DNA of 64,000 nucleotides, from positions 29,992-93,991 of the forward strand of contig NZ_CALGRE010000023.1 of assembly GCF_937958975.1 (NCBI RefSeq), in the 5' to 3' direction. This document shows, piece after piece, positions 47,438 to 55,552 of the stretch (positions are counted from its first letter, which is position 1; each line of letters starts with the position of its first letter). Position numbers and translations under genes: made by a program. Below the pieces are notes generated by a model, which had not been told where the DNA came from, did not search any database, and saw only the letters and a program-made list of their open reading frames with translations. The stretch is from an uncultured Eubacterium sp. (GTDB taxonomy: Bacteria > Bacillota > Clostridia > Lachnospirales > Lachnospiraceae).

Positions 47438-48066
47438 TATAATCTGACAACCGAAATTCTTTGCTGGATATGATTGCCCTCTTCAATTTCATCAACCAAA
47501 GCAATCGCATAATCTGCATAACTAATAATGCTTTCTCCCTTTTCATTTAAAGTCAATTCTTCGCCGCCAAGAATATACTTCCCACTGCGCTCACCATCTG
47601 CCTGAAAATCTCCTGCCGGACTAATATAAGTCCACTTTACATCACTTCTCTGACGAAGTTCATCCAATGCTATCTGATGTGCTGCTGCCAATGGTTTAAA
47701 AGCCTCTGGAAAATCTATACCATCAGCAACAGTAAGTGTATGTTCCGGGTCTACATAAAGACTTCCGGCACCACCGACAATAACAAGTCTTTTATCCGTA
47801 CCTGCTACAATCTCACTCAAATGGGCTGCTGCTTTCGGAATGGACGGAATTGTTTCTGGTGTCCATGCACCACAGGCATCTACAATTACATCAAACGCTG
47901 CAATATCCTCTGTTCTTAAATCAAAAAGGTCTTTTTTAATTGTTTTTTTTGCCGCAGACTGATTTTCACTTCTTACGATAGCTGTAACATCAAAACCTCT
48001 ATCTACTGCCTCTTTTGTAATTAACTTTCCCGCCTTACCATTTGCACAAACTACTGCAATCTTCAT
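47437..48066 (-). CDS. NAD(P)H-binding epimerase/reductase-like protein
   Basis: 209 residues from the ATG at 48066 (MKIAVVCANGKAGKLI), with GAGG nine bases upstream; a frame to 48156 would read through the operator sites. The Rossmann motif is GKAGKLITKEAVDRGFDVTA; RLVIVGGAGSLYVDP and WTYISPAGDF match the SDR-like NAD(P)-binding family (YwnB type). It lies downstream of the Rrf2 gene with its own operator-containing promoter and is the likely regulated gene. Confidence 0.85.
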   Translation of the reverse strand: MKIAVVCANGKAGKLITKEAVDRGFDVTAIVRSENQSAAKKTIKKDLFDLRTEDIAAFDVIVDACGAWTPETIPSIPKAAAHLSEIVAGTDKRLVIVGGAGSLYVDPEHTLTVADGIDFPEAFKPLAAAHQIALDELRQRSDVKWTYISPAGDFQADGERSGKYILGGEELTLNEKGESIISYADYAIALVDEIEEGNHIQQRISVVRL

Positions 48067-48096
48067 AATGATTACCTCCTCAAAAAAAAATATTGT

Positions 48097-48115
48097 TGTA
48101 ACTATAATTATTACA
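48097..48115. promoter_or_regulatory. Operator-like palindrome TGTAA-N9-TTACA, site 1
   Basis: TGTAA at 48097-48101 and TTACA at 48111-48115 with a 9-base spacer. It lies 31 bases upstream of the NAD(P)-binding gene start. The spacer contains a TATAAT-like string. Same layout as sites at 48144 and 48724. Confidence 0.5.
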
Positions 48116-48143
48116 TCTTGTAGCGTTACTATATCATTGCTTA

Positions 48144-48166
48144 GATGTAATGTCAATAGTTACATC
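48144..48166. promoter_or_regulatory. Operator-like palindrome TGTAA-N9-TTACA, site 2
   Basis: GATGTAA and TTACATC, perfect 7-bp arms with spacer TGTCAATAG. It lies about 78 bases upstream of the NAD(P)-binding gene, where a repressor could act. Confidence 0.65.
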
Positions 48167-48182
48167 AAAACTTTATAAAAAA

Positions 48183-48220
48183 TTTCAAGGTATTATGGAT
48201 TCTCTCCCAATACCTTGAAA
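48183..48220 (-). terminator. Terminator after the Rrf2 gene
   Basis: TTTCAAGGTATT and AATACCTTGAAA form a perfect 12-bp stem followed on the minus strand by TTTTTT. The Rrf2 and NAD(P) genes are therefore separately transcribed, each with its own operator. Confidence 0.9.
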
Positions 48221-48245
48221 TCGTATCATTTAACTTTCTTTTTAT

Positions 48246-48686
48246 CTAATTTTGAATAGTTATATATTTTTCCGTATCTCTCTTTAAATCCGCCAATGTA
48301 ATCGAGGCAAGCTCTTTTTCCATGGCACTCTGCACTCGAAGAAGTTTATCATCCAAGATATGATGAATATTTCTTCCAACCGGGCAATCCGTATTTGGAT
48401 TTTCATGAAAGTGAAACAATTCTCCATTCGTTGTACATTCCACAGCGCGATACACATCCAGAAAAGTAATCTTGTTTAACGGTCTGGCAACTGTCGTTCC
48501 ACCGGTTCCCCGTGCCACCTCAATCAAACCTGCTCCTTTAAGCTGTCCTAAAATTTTTCTGATAATCACAGGATTCACATTTGTACTGCCTGCAAGAAAA
48601 TCACTTGTTATTTTATACTCACTTCCAAAAGTATCTATACAGGCGAAAATATGGATTGCTAACGTAAATCGACTTGAAATCTGCAT
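48246..48686 (-). CDS. Rrf2-family transcriptional regulator
   Basis: 146 residues from the ATG at 48686 (MQISSRFTLAIHIFAC), chosen over a GTG at 48698 because AAGGTGG precedes it. The winged HTH (ITSDFLAGSTNVNPVIIRKIL) and YRAVECTTNGELFHF are Rrf2/YwnA-like. Cys residues at CID, VECT and DCPVG are not spaced as in IscR, so Fe-S binding is uncertain. An operator-like palindrome lies in its own promoter (48724-48750), which suggests autoregulation. Confidence 0.9.
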   Translation of the reverse strand: MQISSRFTLAIHIFACIDTFGSEYKITSDFLAGSTNVNPVIIRKILGQLKGAGLIEVARGTGGTTVARPLNKITFLDVYRAVECTTNGELFHFHENPNTDCPVGRNIHHILDDKLLRVQSAMEKELASITLADLKRDTEKYITIQN

Positions 48687-48723
48687 ATTCGATACCACCT
48701 TTCAGATACATTTTATCTCCCCT

Positions 48724-48750
48724 CAATTGTAATGTCAATGATTACAATTG
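48724..48750. promoter_or_regulatory. Operator-like palindrome CAATTGTAA-N9-TTACAATTG, site 3
   Basis: Perfect 9-bp arms with a 9-base spacer, TGTCAATGA, almost identical to the spacer of site 2 (TGTCAATAG). It sits in the promoter of the Rrf2 gene. The three sites share TGTAA-N9-TTACA. Confidence 0.7.
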
Positions 48751-48772
48751 TTGTTTCATATTATCCACAATA

Positions 48773-49642
48773 TTAATTTGTAAATAGCTGTGTCCAGTAA
48801 TTTCGACCTGAAGAACTCTTGTAATATCCAACACCAATTTTCGTAAACTTGGCATTCAGTATATTGGCTCTATGTCCCTCGCTATTCATCCATCCGTTCA
48901 TTACCTCCTCTGGAGAACGCTGTCCCCATGCAATATTTTCACCTGCACTGCGATAACGGATGCCTGATTCCTTTAATACTGTACTAAAATTACTTCCATT
49001 CGGTCTTGTATGAGAAAACGATTTTTCTATCTCCTCTGCTCTTATTGCTGCCGCTTTTCCTATTTCTCTGTCTAACACAAGTTCCTTTAGACCGGCTTTA
49101 ACCCTCTCCTTATTCACAAGCTGTACAACCTGTTCCACATAAGTCAACTTCTGGGAATTATCCACTGGTTTTGTTGTCTGTGCCGGTCTTGTGGTTGATA
49201 CCGGTTTTGTTGTCTGCGGAAATGTTATTGTCTCCGGTACCCCAATAGTTGGCTTTTCTGTCTCTGTAACTTCAATATCCGGCTTTACTGTCTCCGCTTT
49301 TTCCGTCTCTGGAGTGTTTTGTTCTGATACACTCGTCTCCGGAATCTCTAGTTTAGGCACAGTTGTTTCCGGTACATTTACATCTGGTATTTCAAAATCC
49401 GGAAAGCCTATCCCTGGAATAAAAATCATCATCCATTTACAATTTTCAACAATTCTTAACTCTTTATTTATTTTCAATATAAATGGTCGCAATTCATTGT
49501 GATAATTTGACCTCTCCTGCAATATATTATAATTTTGTATAGAATACCTCTCAGATTTGTGTGTAACTCCCCACACAAGCGTAGATGCCCCCATCACCAT
49601 TGTAACTGCTGCTGTAATTGCTAATAAAAATGATTTTCTCAT
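48773..49642 (-). CDS. Secreted CAP/SCP-domain protein
   Basis: 289 residues. Signal or anchor helix (LLAITAAVTMVMGASTLVWG), a Pro/Thr/Glu repeat linker (PETTVPKLEIPETS, TTKPVSTTRPAQTTKP) at about 85-160, and a C-terminal CAP domain (VNKERVKAGLKELVLDRE, SFSHTRPNGSNF, GENIAWGQRSPEEVMNGWMNS, GHRANILN). YkwD-type CAP proteins are extracellular; function is unknown. The linker has imperfect ExP repeats. Confidence 0.9.
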   Translation of the reverse strand: MRKSFLLAITAAVTMVMGASTLVWGVTHKSERYSIQNYNILQERSNYHNELRPFILKINKELRIVENCKWMMIFIPGIGFPDFEIPDVNVPETTVPKLEIPETSVSEQNTPETEKAETVKPDIEVTETEKPTIGVPETITFPQTTKPVSTTRPAQTTKPVDNSQKLTYVEQVVQLVNKERVKAGLKELVLDREIGKAAAIRAEEIEKSFSHTRPNGSNFSTVLKESGIRYRSAGENIAWGQRSPEEVMNGWMNSEGHRANILNAKFTKIGVGYYKSSSGRNYWTQLFTN

Positions 49643-49792
49643 AATAGCTCCTTTCGATAATTATAATTTCCTCATAAATATTACATTTTTGTTACAAAAC
49701 AAGCGTAACATATAATATCGAACGAAACTACAAGTAATATATGGAACATCTTCCATTCTCTATACACATTTTAATGCTCTAAACACAAACAC

Positions 49793-49830
49793 AAATGAGC
49801 CGCAAGAAAGTCATTTCTTACGGCTCAATA
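49793..49830 (-). terminator. Hairpin downstream of the GH16 gene
   Basis: ATTGAGCCGTAAGAAA pairs with TTTCTTGCGGCTCATT, about 14 bp. The downstream tract is TTTGTGTTTGTG rather than a clean T-run, so it is a probable terminator of moderate strength. Confidence 0.65.
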
Positions 49831-49860
49831 AATACATGTTATATCAGTTTATAATACTTC

Positions 49861-49894
49861 ATTATGCTTCTTAATAATTAGCAAGAAGCATAAT
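49861..49894 (-). terminator. First hairpin after the GH16 stop
   Basis: ATTATGCTTCTT and AAGAAGCATAAT, a perfect 12-bp stem with a ten-base loop, 13 bases after the stop. With the hairpin at 49793 it forms a double terminator, or protects the 3' end of the mRNA. Confidence 0.6.
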
Positions 49895-49907
49895 CATTTT
49901 CTACCTC

Positions 49908-52532
49908 CTACTTTTTAATTTTTACCCGTTTCGGCTTTGACCACTTTTTAGCGCCAACCGCCCGAACACGCACATACAGTTTTTTCTTGTTTTTAAGTTT
50001 CTTACTCTTTATTGTAACCTTAACTTTTTTAACAGTCTTCTTTACAAGAATCTTTTTAAACTTTTTCGTTTTTGAAATCTGTACCTGATATTTTTTTGCA
50101 CCTTTTACTTTTTTAAAAGTTAACTTAATCTTTTTCCAAACCTTGCGCTTACTAGCTTTCTTTACTTTCGTTCTTTTCAATGCCTTTGATTTATTTACAG
50201 ACTGTTGTGTAGTTTGCTGTGGTTTGTCAACTCCTGTACTTTCCTCATTATCATTTTTCGCTGTTTCAGGGTCATTAATTTCCGAAGAAGCTGTTGTCTT
50301 TTCTTCTCCCGGGTTAACAGGCGTACTCCCTTTACCTATTTTATAGTCTCCATATAAGTTGTCATCTGCTCCATCTGTTTTCACGCCCTTATTATTGTCC
50401 GGTTTTTCGTCTTCCGCAGCGCTTACCTTTTTCTGATATACACGAACATAATCTACCTGCATCGTTCCCGATGTAAAACTGCTATCCGGAACATGTCCAC
50501 TATCAAATGTTCCACCGGCTGCCAGATTTAATATTAAATAAAATCTCTGGTCAAACGGAGCATAGGCATTTCCTCTGTCCGAACCTGAATACCATTCGCC
50601 GTATGTACATTTAAAATAGCATTTACCATCACAATAAATTTTAATATTTTCTGCTTCCCATACTACACTGTATACATGCCAGTCAGATATCTCTGTTTTC
50701 TTTTTTCCGTCCTGTGTAATATTAAATGCATCTGATGTATTTATATTATTCGGCCACTGTGCACCATAATGTAAGGTGCCAAATACCATATTTGGTGTAC
50801 GTCCACGTCCTTCAAATACATCAATCTCGCCGGATAATGGCCATGAGCCATATCTGGCGTCATTGGAGAGCATCCACATAGCCGGCCATACTCCCGTACC
50901 TGTAGGCATCTTCGCTCTAAAATCTACACGTCCATATTTTACTGAGAATTTATTTTGTGTTGTAATCTTACCTGACGAATACTGAGCCGTTGCCTTCTTT
51001 GTACTATCACCTTTCTGTGTAAATACTTTAGACTGTTTCTTCATGACAATGTTCAGGTTGCCATCCTTTACAGATACATTGTCTCTGGTATAATATTCTA
51101 ACTCCTGATTACCCCATCCTGCGGTATTAATATCATTTTCATCCAATAGGAACCCTTCCTGATATCCCCATTTTGTCGTATCAAGAGTATTTCCTGAAAA
51201 CTCATCATTCCAAATCATTTTCCATCCCGATGGTGTAAATGGATTAGAACTGTCTTCCACCTGAATATCCGTCATATCGGTTGGCAAAGTAGGCTGATAC
51301 GAGGTATTTCCTTTAATCGTATATATAACGTAGTTATTGCTCATATCACCGCCCTGTTTTCCGTCTATCGGATAACTAATACGAATCTCGGTATCTTTTC
51401 TCACAGGCTGAAACCATAAACCGTATACATAATCTGCAAAATACCCCCACTGAGAACTCAGAGAATTGGCATTATACCCATTTCCTTCATATACCCAGCC
51501 GGTGGCTGCAACATCTGCCAATGCAATCCATTTTCCATTGACTTTTACTTCATATTTAAATAAGTCTAAATCCTTCTTTATTGCTGTAGTTCCACCGATT
51601 TTCGGAAGTGGAATACCTACAGACGCACTTGTTGAAGTGCCGGCATCATATGATGTGGCATCATATGCCGTGAGATTATGATTCGTTCTGACAGGCTGCG
51701 TATATGTAACCTTTACATCCTGATAAATACTGCTATCTGTTGATTTCTGGAATCTCAAGGTAAATGACCACCCGATATTATTAAACCAATATCCACCATC
51801 CCCATCTGGATAATAACCAAAATTCTGGTCCCAAAGAAAACCTGATGCTGCATTTCCAAGAAGTTTTACAAATCCTTTTCCATCATTATTATCTACATAA
51901 ATTGTAATATTATCTTGTACCTGTTCATATTTGATATTCTTATCACCGTTAAAAGTCCACTTTCCCCACTCCGTTGCAGAGGCTCCCGTAGAACTTGCAA
52001 CAATATTTTCCTGTGTGGTAGAAATGCTTTTCAACTCCAACTTAGGCAATTTATTTAAATTCAATGTATACTCTAAATTAACATTGTTTGTTTTTCCATG
52101 AAAGCGTACATAAGTAGTTTCTGTCAATTTCATCCAACAAACCCATCCACCCCAGCTCTGGTATTCCCATGCCCAGGTTTCATTCCACTTAAAATATTTT
52201 ACGTCTTCAATCTTTTTCCATTCTCCGTTTGTTCCCTGTTCCTGCTTAATATATACCTGCAAGTCGTCTTCCACACCTGAAATAGAAAGTTCGTCACTTC
52301 CTTTTCCATTAAACTTTGGCATAACAAAACCGTAGCTTACTTCTCCTACTCCCGACTTTGTTATTGTCGGCCCATCTTTGGAACTATAATAATCCATAGA
52401 TGTAATTGCTGTTGTAGCTGCCAAAACATCTGTCACATCACCAATTGCAAACCAACCAACTGTTTGAACCATGCCCAGCATAAGAGCCACCGACACAATA
52501 ATCGCCGTGATTTTTGTTAATAATCTTCCCAT
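49908..52532 (-). CDS. Secreted GH16 family beta-glucanase, multidomain
   Basis: 874 residues. Signal peptide, two or more beta-sandwich domains up to about residue 430 (CBM-like, WEYQSWGGWVCWMK), a GH16 domain at about 440-700 with the catalytic GEIDVFE near residue 570 and GWKMIWNDEFSGNTLDTTKWG, then a Thr/Glu linker and a very Lys-rich Fn3-like tail (KYQVQISKTKKFKKILVKK). It probably cleaves beta-1,3 or mixed-linkage glucans outside the cell. Confidence 0.92.
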   Translation of the reverse strand: MGRLLTKITAIIVSVALMLGMVQTVGWFAIGDVTDVLAATTAITSMDYYSSKDGPTITKSGVGEVSYGFVMPKFNGKGSDELSISGVEDDLQVYIKQEQGTNGEWKKIEDVKYFKWNETWAWEYQSWGGWVCWMKLTETTYVRFHGKTNNVNLEYTLNLNKLPKLELKSISTTQENIVASSTGASATEWGKWTFNGDKNIKYEQVQDNITIYVDNNDGKGFVKLLGNAASGFLWDQNFGYYPDGDGGYWFNNIGWSFTLRFQKSTDSSIYQDVKVTYTQPVRTNHNLTAYDATSYDAGTSTSASVGIPLPKIGGTTAIKKDLDLFKYEVKVNGKWIALADVAATGWVYEGNGYNANSLSSQWGYFADYVYGLWFQPVRKDTEIRISYPIDGKQGGDMSNNYVIYTIKGNTSYQPTLPTDMTDIQVEDSSNPFTPSGWKMIWNDEFSGNTLDTTKWGYQEGFLLDENDINTAGWGNQELEYYTRDNVSVKDGNLNIVMKKQSKVFTQKGDSTKKATAQYSSGKITTQNKFSVKYGRVDFRAKMPTGTGVWPAMWMLSNDARYGSWPLSGEIDVFEGRGRTPNMVFGTLHYGAQWPNNINTSDAFNITQDGKKKTEISDWHVYSVVWEAENIKIYCDGKCYFKCTYGEWYSGSDRGNAYAPFDQRFYLILNLAAGGTFDSGHVPDSSFTSGTMQVDYVRVYQKKVSAAEDEKPDNNKGVKTDGADDNLYGDYKIGKGSTPVNPGEEKTTASSEINDPETAKNDNEESTGVDKPQQTTQQSVNKSKALKRTKVKKASKRKVWKKIKLTFKKVKGAKKYQVQISKTKKFKKILVKKTVKKVKVTIKSKKLKNKKKLYVRVRAVGAKKWSKPKRVKIKK

Positions 52533-52828
52533 AACTTCGTCCTTTCTCCTTAATTATAATTTTTTAGGAGGGCTACGCTCTCCCTCCTACTTTGCTATTT
52601 TTTATTATATAATTTCATATATTACAATTCAATATATTCATTTTTTAGTAAGTGGGATTTTTTGTTATACGATAAGATATTATCTCTAATGATAATTTGA
52701 TTAAATATACTAATAATTTATTAGATTTTTACTGAAATAAAATTTAATAAAGGGCTTATGGGGAGAATTTATTTTAAAGTGCCCTATATAAAAATTTATA
52801 ACTTAATTTACGATAATAATATAGTCCC

Positions 52829-53173
52829 CTATTCATCACTCAAATCAATAATATACTGAGAAATAACATCAATAAAAAACGTATTTTTCGGCTTCTCCAT
52901 AATTTTCCTGCCGCAGACTTCATTTAATAACTCCCTATCACCTGATTTCCAAATAGTTTCAACGATTGTTCTAATATTTCTTTCGACACAACTTATATTT
53001 ACATGGTTTTCAATTGCAATATTAGCATAAAGTCCTTTGCATATATATGTAATTAAATCCGGATTCTGTATATTTTTTACGACAGCACACACTGTATACT
53101 TAAAACCTGTATATGATGCATTCACTCCCAGTTGTCTTAATAAATTTGCAGTTAATCTTATATAATTTTCCAT
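52829..53173 (-). CDS. Standalone Spo0A C-terminal-domain protein
   Basis: 114 residues. The sequence LLRQLGVNASYTGFKYTVCAV, YANIAIENHVNISCVERNIRTIVETIWKSGD and NTFFIDVISQYIIDL parallels the DNA-binding domain of the full-length Spo0A at 63002-63805. No receiver domain precedes it. Such free domains could compete at 0A boxes or belong to mobile elements. The adjoining 53.4-55.5 kb is relic mobile DNA, so the gene may be part of that. Confidence 0.8.
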   Translation of the reverse strand: MENYIRLTANLLRQLGVNASYTGFKYTVCAVVKNIQNPDLITYICKGLYANIAIENHVNISCVERNIRTIVETIWKSGDRELLNEVCGRKIMEKPKNTFFIDVISQYIIDLSDE

Positions 53174-53436
53174 AATCTACCTCAATTCTTCATAAACTTT
53201 CTCCCCCTCAAACATTTTGGAGAAAGTTTATGCAAAAATCAATACTTAATTAAAGTAAAATTGTGAATAATAAGAATATGTGACATTTTATTATTTTAAT
53301 TCTTAAACAACATGCTGTTTTTCATCTTCACATTCTAAACAATCTGTCTAATAAATAAAAAACTTGACATTTTTTAATATTTTTAGTATTTTAAAAACGT
53401 TTTTTGCAATAAAGGAAATTAGTAAAGGAGAATATC

Positions 53437-54490
53437 ATGAAAAACAACTCGTATTGCTGTCTTAGACTTGGGAGATAATACTTCAATTACTAATTTAATA
53501 GGAAAATCCACAAATATTACAATTGACTACTTAATTATTTCCCATAAACATATAGACCATGTCCAAGGATTAGCAAGCCTAGTTAAAAAAGCTAAATCAG
53601 GTGTGGCGATAACTATTAATAATCTTTATGTAAACGGTTTAGATTTTACTGCTTCTGAAGTTTTTGGTAAGAGATTAAGCGAGGTTAATATATCAAAAAT
53701 CAAAATTAAAAAAACGTATTATTTTGGAATCAAAGGCAAAGTCAAATCTGATGCAAGTAACAATGCAGCAACTAATTTTTTTAAAAATTGGAAAAAAAGT
53801 ACAGTAAATTATGTAAATAACATAGAAACCATTTCAGTTCTAGGAACAGGTTGCCAGATTATTATATTGCCTCCATTAAAAGATTATGGTAACAGTACAA
53901 CAGCAGAAAATAATAATAGCTTAATTACTATTATAAAAGATAATGTAACCAAAAATGATAATACCAAAAGCAAGAATTTTAAAATAATTCTTCCCGGTGA
54001 TATTCAAAGTGATGCAATGGCAAAGATTTGTTCAACAGCTGAATATTCTAAATATTTAATAAAAGATGGATTTAAAAATATAATATATAAAGTCTCCCAT
54101 CATGGAAAAGCAAGACAACATGACTTTTTTAAAAAAATACCTGATGGTACAATAGTAAGACTAACAAACTCAGAAGAAATCGCTGACCACAACCTTCTTA
54201 ATGCTATGGCATTATATGCAGATTGTACTCCGTCTTTTAACTTTAGTATGATGTTTTTTAACGAAAGAAATCTTATTAAATTAATTCAACCTAAAATTAT
54301 AATCGGTTCCACATGGATGGGATTAAATGATAAGACTAAAGGAAGTGCCATACGAAGAGGTCTAAATTGTTACGATTTATTTATAACAGATACAGTGAAA
54401 AGAAACCTCTTTTCTAAAATAACATTAAAAGATAGTTTTGGTGGAAAAACTGTTAAGTTTAAGGACAACTTCGAGTTTATCACAAATTAA
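53437..54490 (+). pseudogene. ComEC-type MBL-fold protein, frameshifted at codon 2-3
   Basis: A strong AAAGGAG site precedes the ATG at 53437. The run AAAAA at 53440-53444 puts the ATG out of frame with the remaining 340 codons; with four A it would read MKTTRIAVLDLGDN, continuing through ISHKHIDHVQGL, ILPGDIQSDAMAK and VSHHGKARQ. The family motif upstream of the metal site (GqGD) is also missing, so the gene may have lost its N-terminus too. Relative of the secreted MBL protein at 32080. Frameshift, sequencing error and slippage are all possible. Confidence 0.65.
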
Positions 54491-54819
54491 AAAAATAATA
54501 TAATATTTTAAGTTACTTAAGGGCAGAGCCGATTTTTTATTGGTTCTGTCCTTACCTGCATTATATAGAAATTTTCTTATTCTGTACTTGCTAACCACCT
54601 CATTCCTTTTGCGTCTCTTAGGTCTCCAATTTAAAAAGTTTTTTCATATTACAATTTGGCAAGCATTTGCTTTTACCTTTTTTATACACATTTGCATAAC
54701 CCATGTTTGTATCATATACTTGTTTGCGTTATTTGTTAACGTTTTACCCATTTGAGTATATTTTTATTTATATTTGCATTTATTTAGTACATTTTCTTTT
54801 TATAGAAAGGTAAACAATT

Positions 54820-54986
54820 ATGGGAATAGGTTCAAAAATTAACAACTGATGAATGAAAAAACATTAATGCTAATAAACTTATCCAATAAAGTCGAAGTTG
54901 CTCCAACAACACTATATTCGATAATAAAAAGAGATAGTAAAAAAGCTACTATTGCAATGGAAATATTGCTATTAATGATGATATAA
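54820..54986 (+). pseudogene. XRE-family regulator relic
   Basis: ATG at 54820 after AAAGG gives MGIGSKINN then stops. Other frames give MNEK and LSNKVEVAPTTLYSIIKRDSKKA, the HTH of a Cro/CI repressor, ending at TAA. Two or more frameshifts separate these parts. Together with the adjoining toxin and integrase fragments it marks a degraded prophage or integrative element. Confidence 0.6.
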
Positions 54987-55027
54987 AATCAACTGCCGGA
55001 CTTTACAAAAGAAAGGGGTTGACGCCA

Positions 55028-55171
55028 ATGATTACATATAGTGATTAATTTGGTTTCGTGACAATGTTGTGCAGTGTGATAGCTCTTGTTATTACTTATT
55101 TTACACACAAAAAAAAGCCTCCCATGACAGACAACTCCAAAGCACGGTACATTACCACCCTAAGTAACTAG
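55028..55171 (+). pseudogene. Holin-like (TxpA-type) small toxin relic
   Basis: ATG at 55028 after AAAGGGG reads MITYSD, then TAA at 55046-55048 where an LF pair (TTATTT) would be expected, followed in the same frame by FGFVTMLCSVIALVITYFTHKKK. That hydrophobic helix with a Lys tail is typical of type I holin-like toxins of Firmicutes prophages. One base change would restore it. Confidence 0.55.
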
Positions 55172-55250
55172 TATCGTATCACTTTCAGACATTATCTATG
55201 AACGCTAGTGTTATTTTTATCCCCAAAATTAAGAAAGGAGGCAAACCTCA

Positions 55251-55400
55251 AAAGGTGGTTATAAAACCAAAGCTAATGCAGTCCGTGAAAGAGCAAAAGC
55301 ATTAAACGAATATTACAATACTTGTAGGTCTTTTGATAACAAAGAATATCTGTAGCTGATGTATTTGAATCAGCAGTTAGTCAACACCACCGGCTAAGCC
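55251..55400 (+). pseudogene. Tyrosine integrase N-terminal fragment
   Basis: KGGYKTKANAVRERAKALNEYY matches the arm-binding domain of tyrosine recombinases. It stops at 55353-55355; another frame continues VADVFESAVSQ, the start of a core-binding domain. The C-terminal catalytic part is missing and is replaced by a hairpin. Fragment of an integrative element. Confidence 0.5.
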
Positions 55401-55406
55401 GGTGGT
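55386..55406. terminator. Perfect 10-bp palindrome ACCACCGGCT/AGCCGGTGGT
   Basis: A 21-base palindrome with a one-base centre, followed on the plus strand by TTATTTG. Similar GC-rich hairpins end IS200/IS605-type elements and small phage transcripts. No transposase is beside it, so a simple terminator is the safest call. Confidence 0.55.
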
Positions 55407-55491
55407 TTATTTGTTTATTAAAGCTCCGTCTTTTCTACACAAAAACTCCGCAATAATAAACAGAGCCTCGCTCTATACAAATAAAAAAAGC

Positions 55492-55528
55492 GTGGACAAA
55501 AGGTGGACAAATCACTTGATTTGCCACC
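55492..55528. repeat. Att-like direct and inverted repeats beside rlmD
   Basis: GTGGACAAA occurs at 55492 and 55503 (11-bp period), and the second copy lies in an inverted repeat (GGTGG-n2-AAATCA, TGATTT-n2-CACC) up to 55528. They lie 24-60 bases beyond the rlmD stop, at the end of the relic with integrase fragments, and so look like a remnant attachment end. The 54987-55027 and 55407-55490 stretches show nothing else. Confidence 0.4.
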
Positions 55529-55552
55529 AAAAAGTCCACATAATACCTTTGC

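Noticed and set aside
54540..54755. 71-aa hydrophobic frame after the MBL pseudogene
   Set aside because: Starts inside a hairpin (GGGCAGAGCC/GGTTCTGTCC) without a ribosome site; T-rich sequence gives a false membrane protein.
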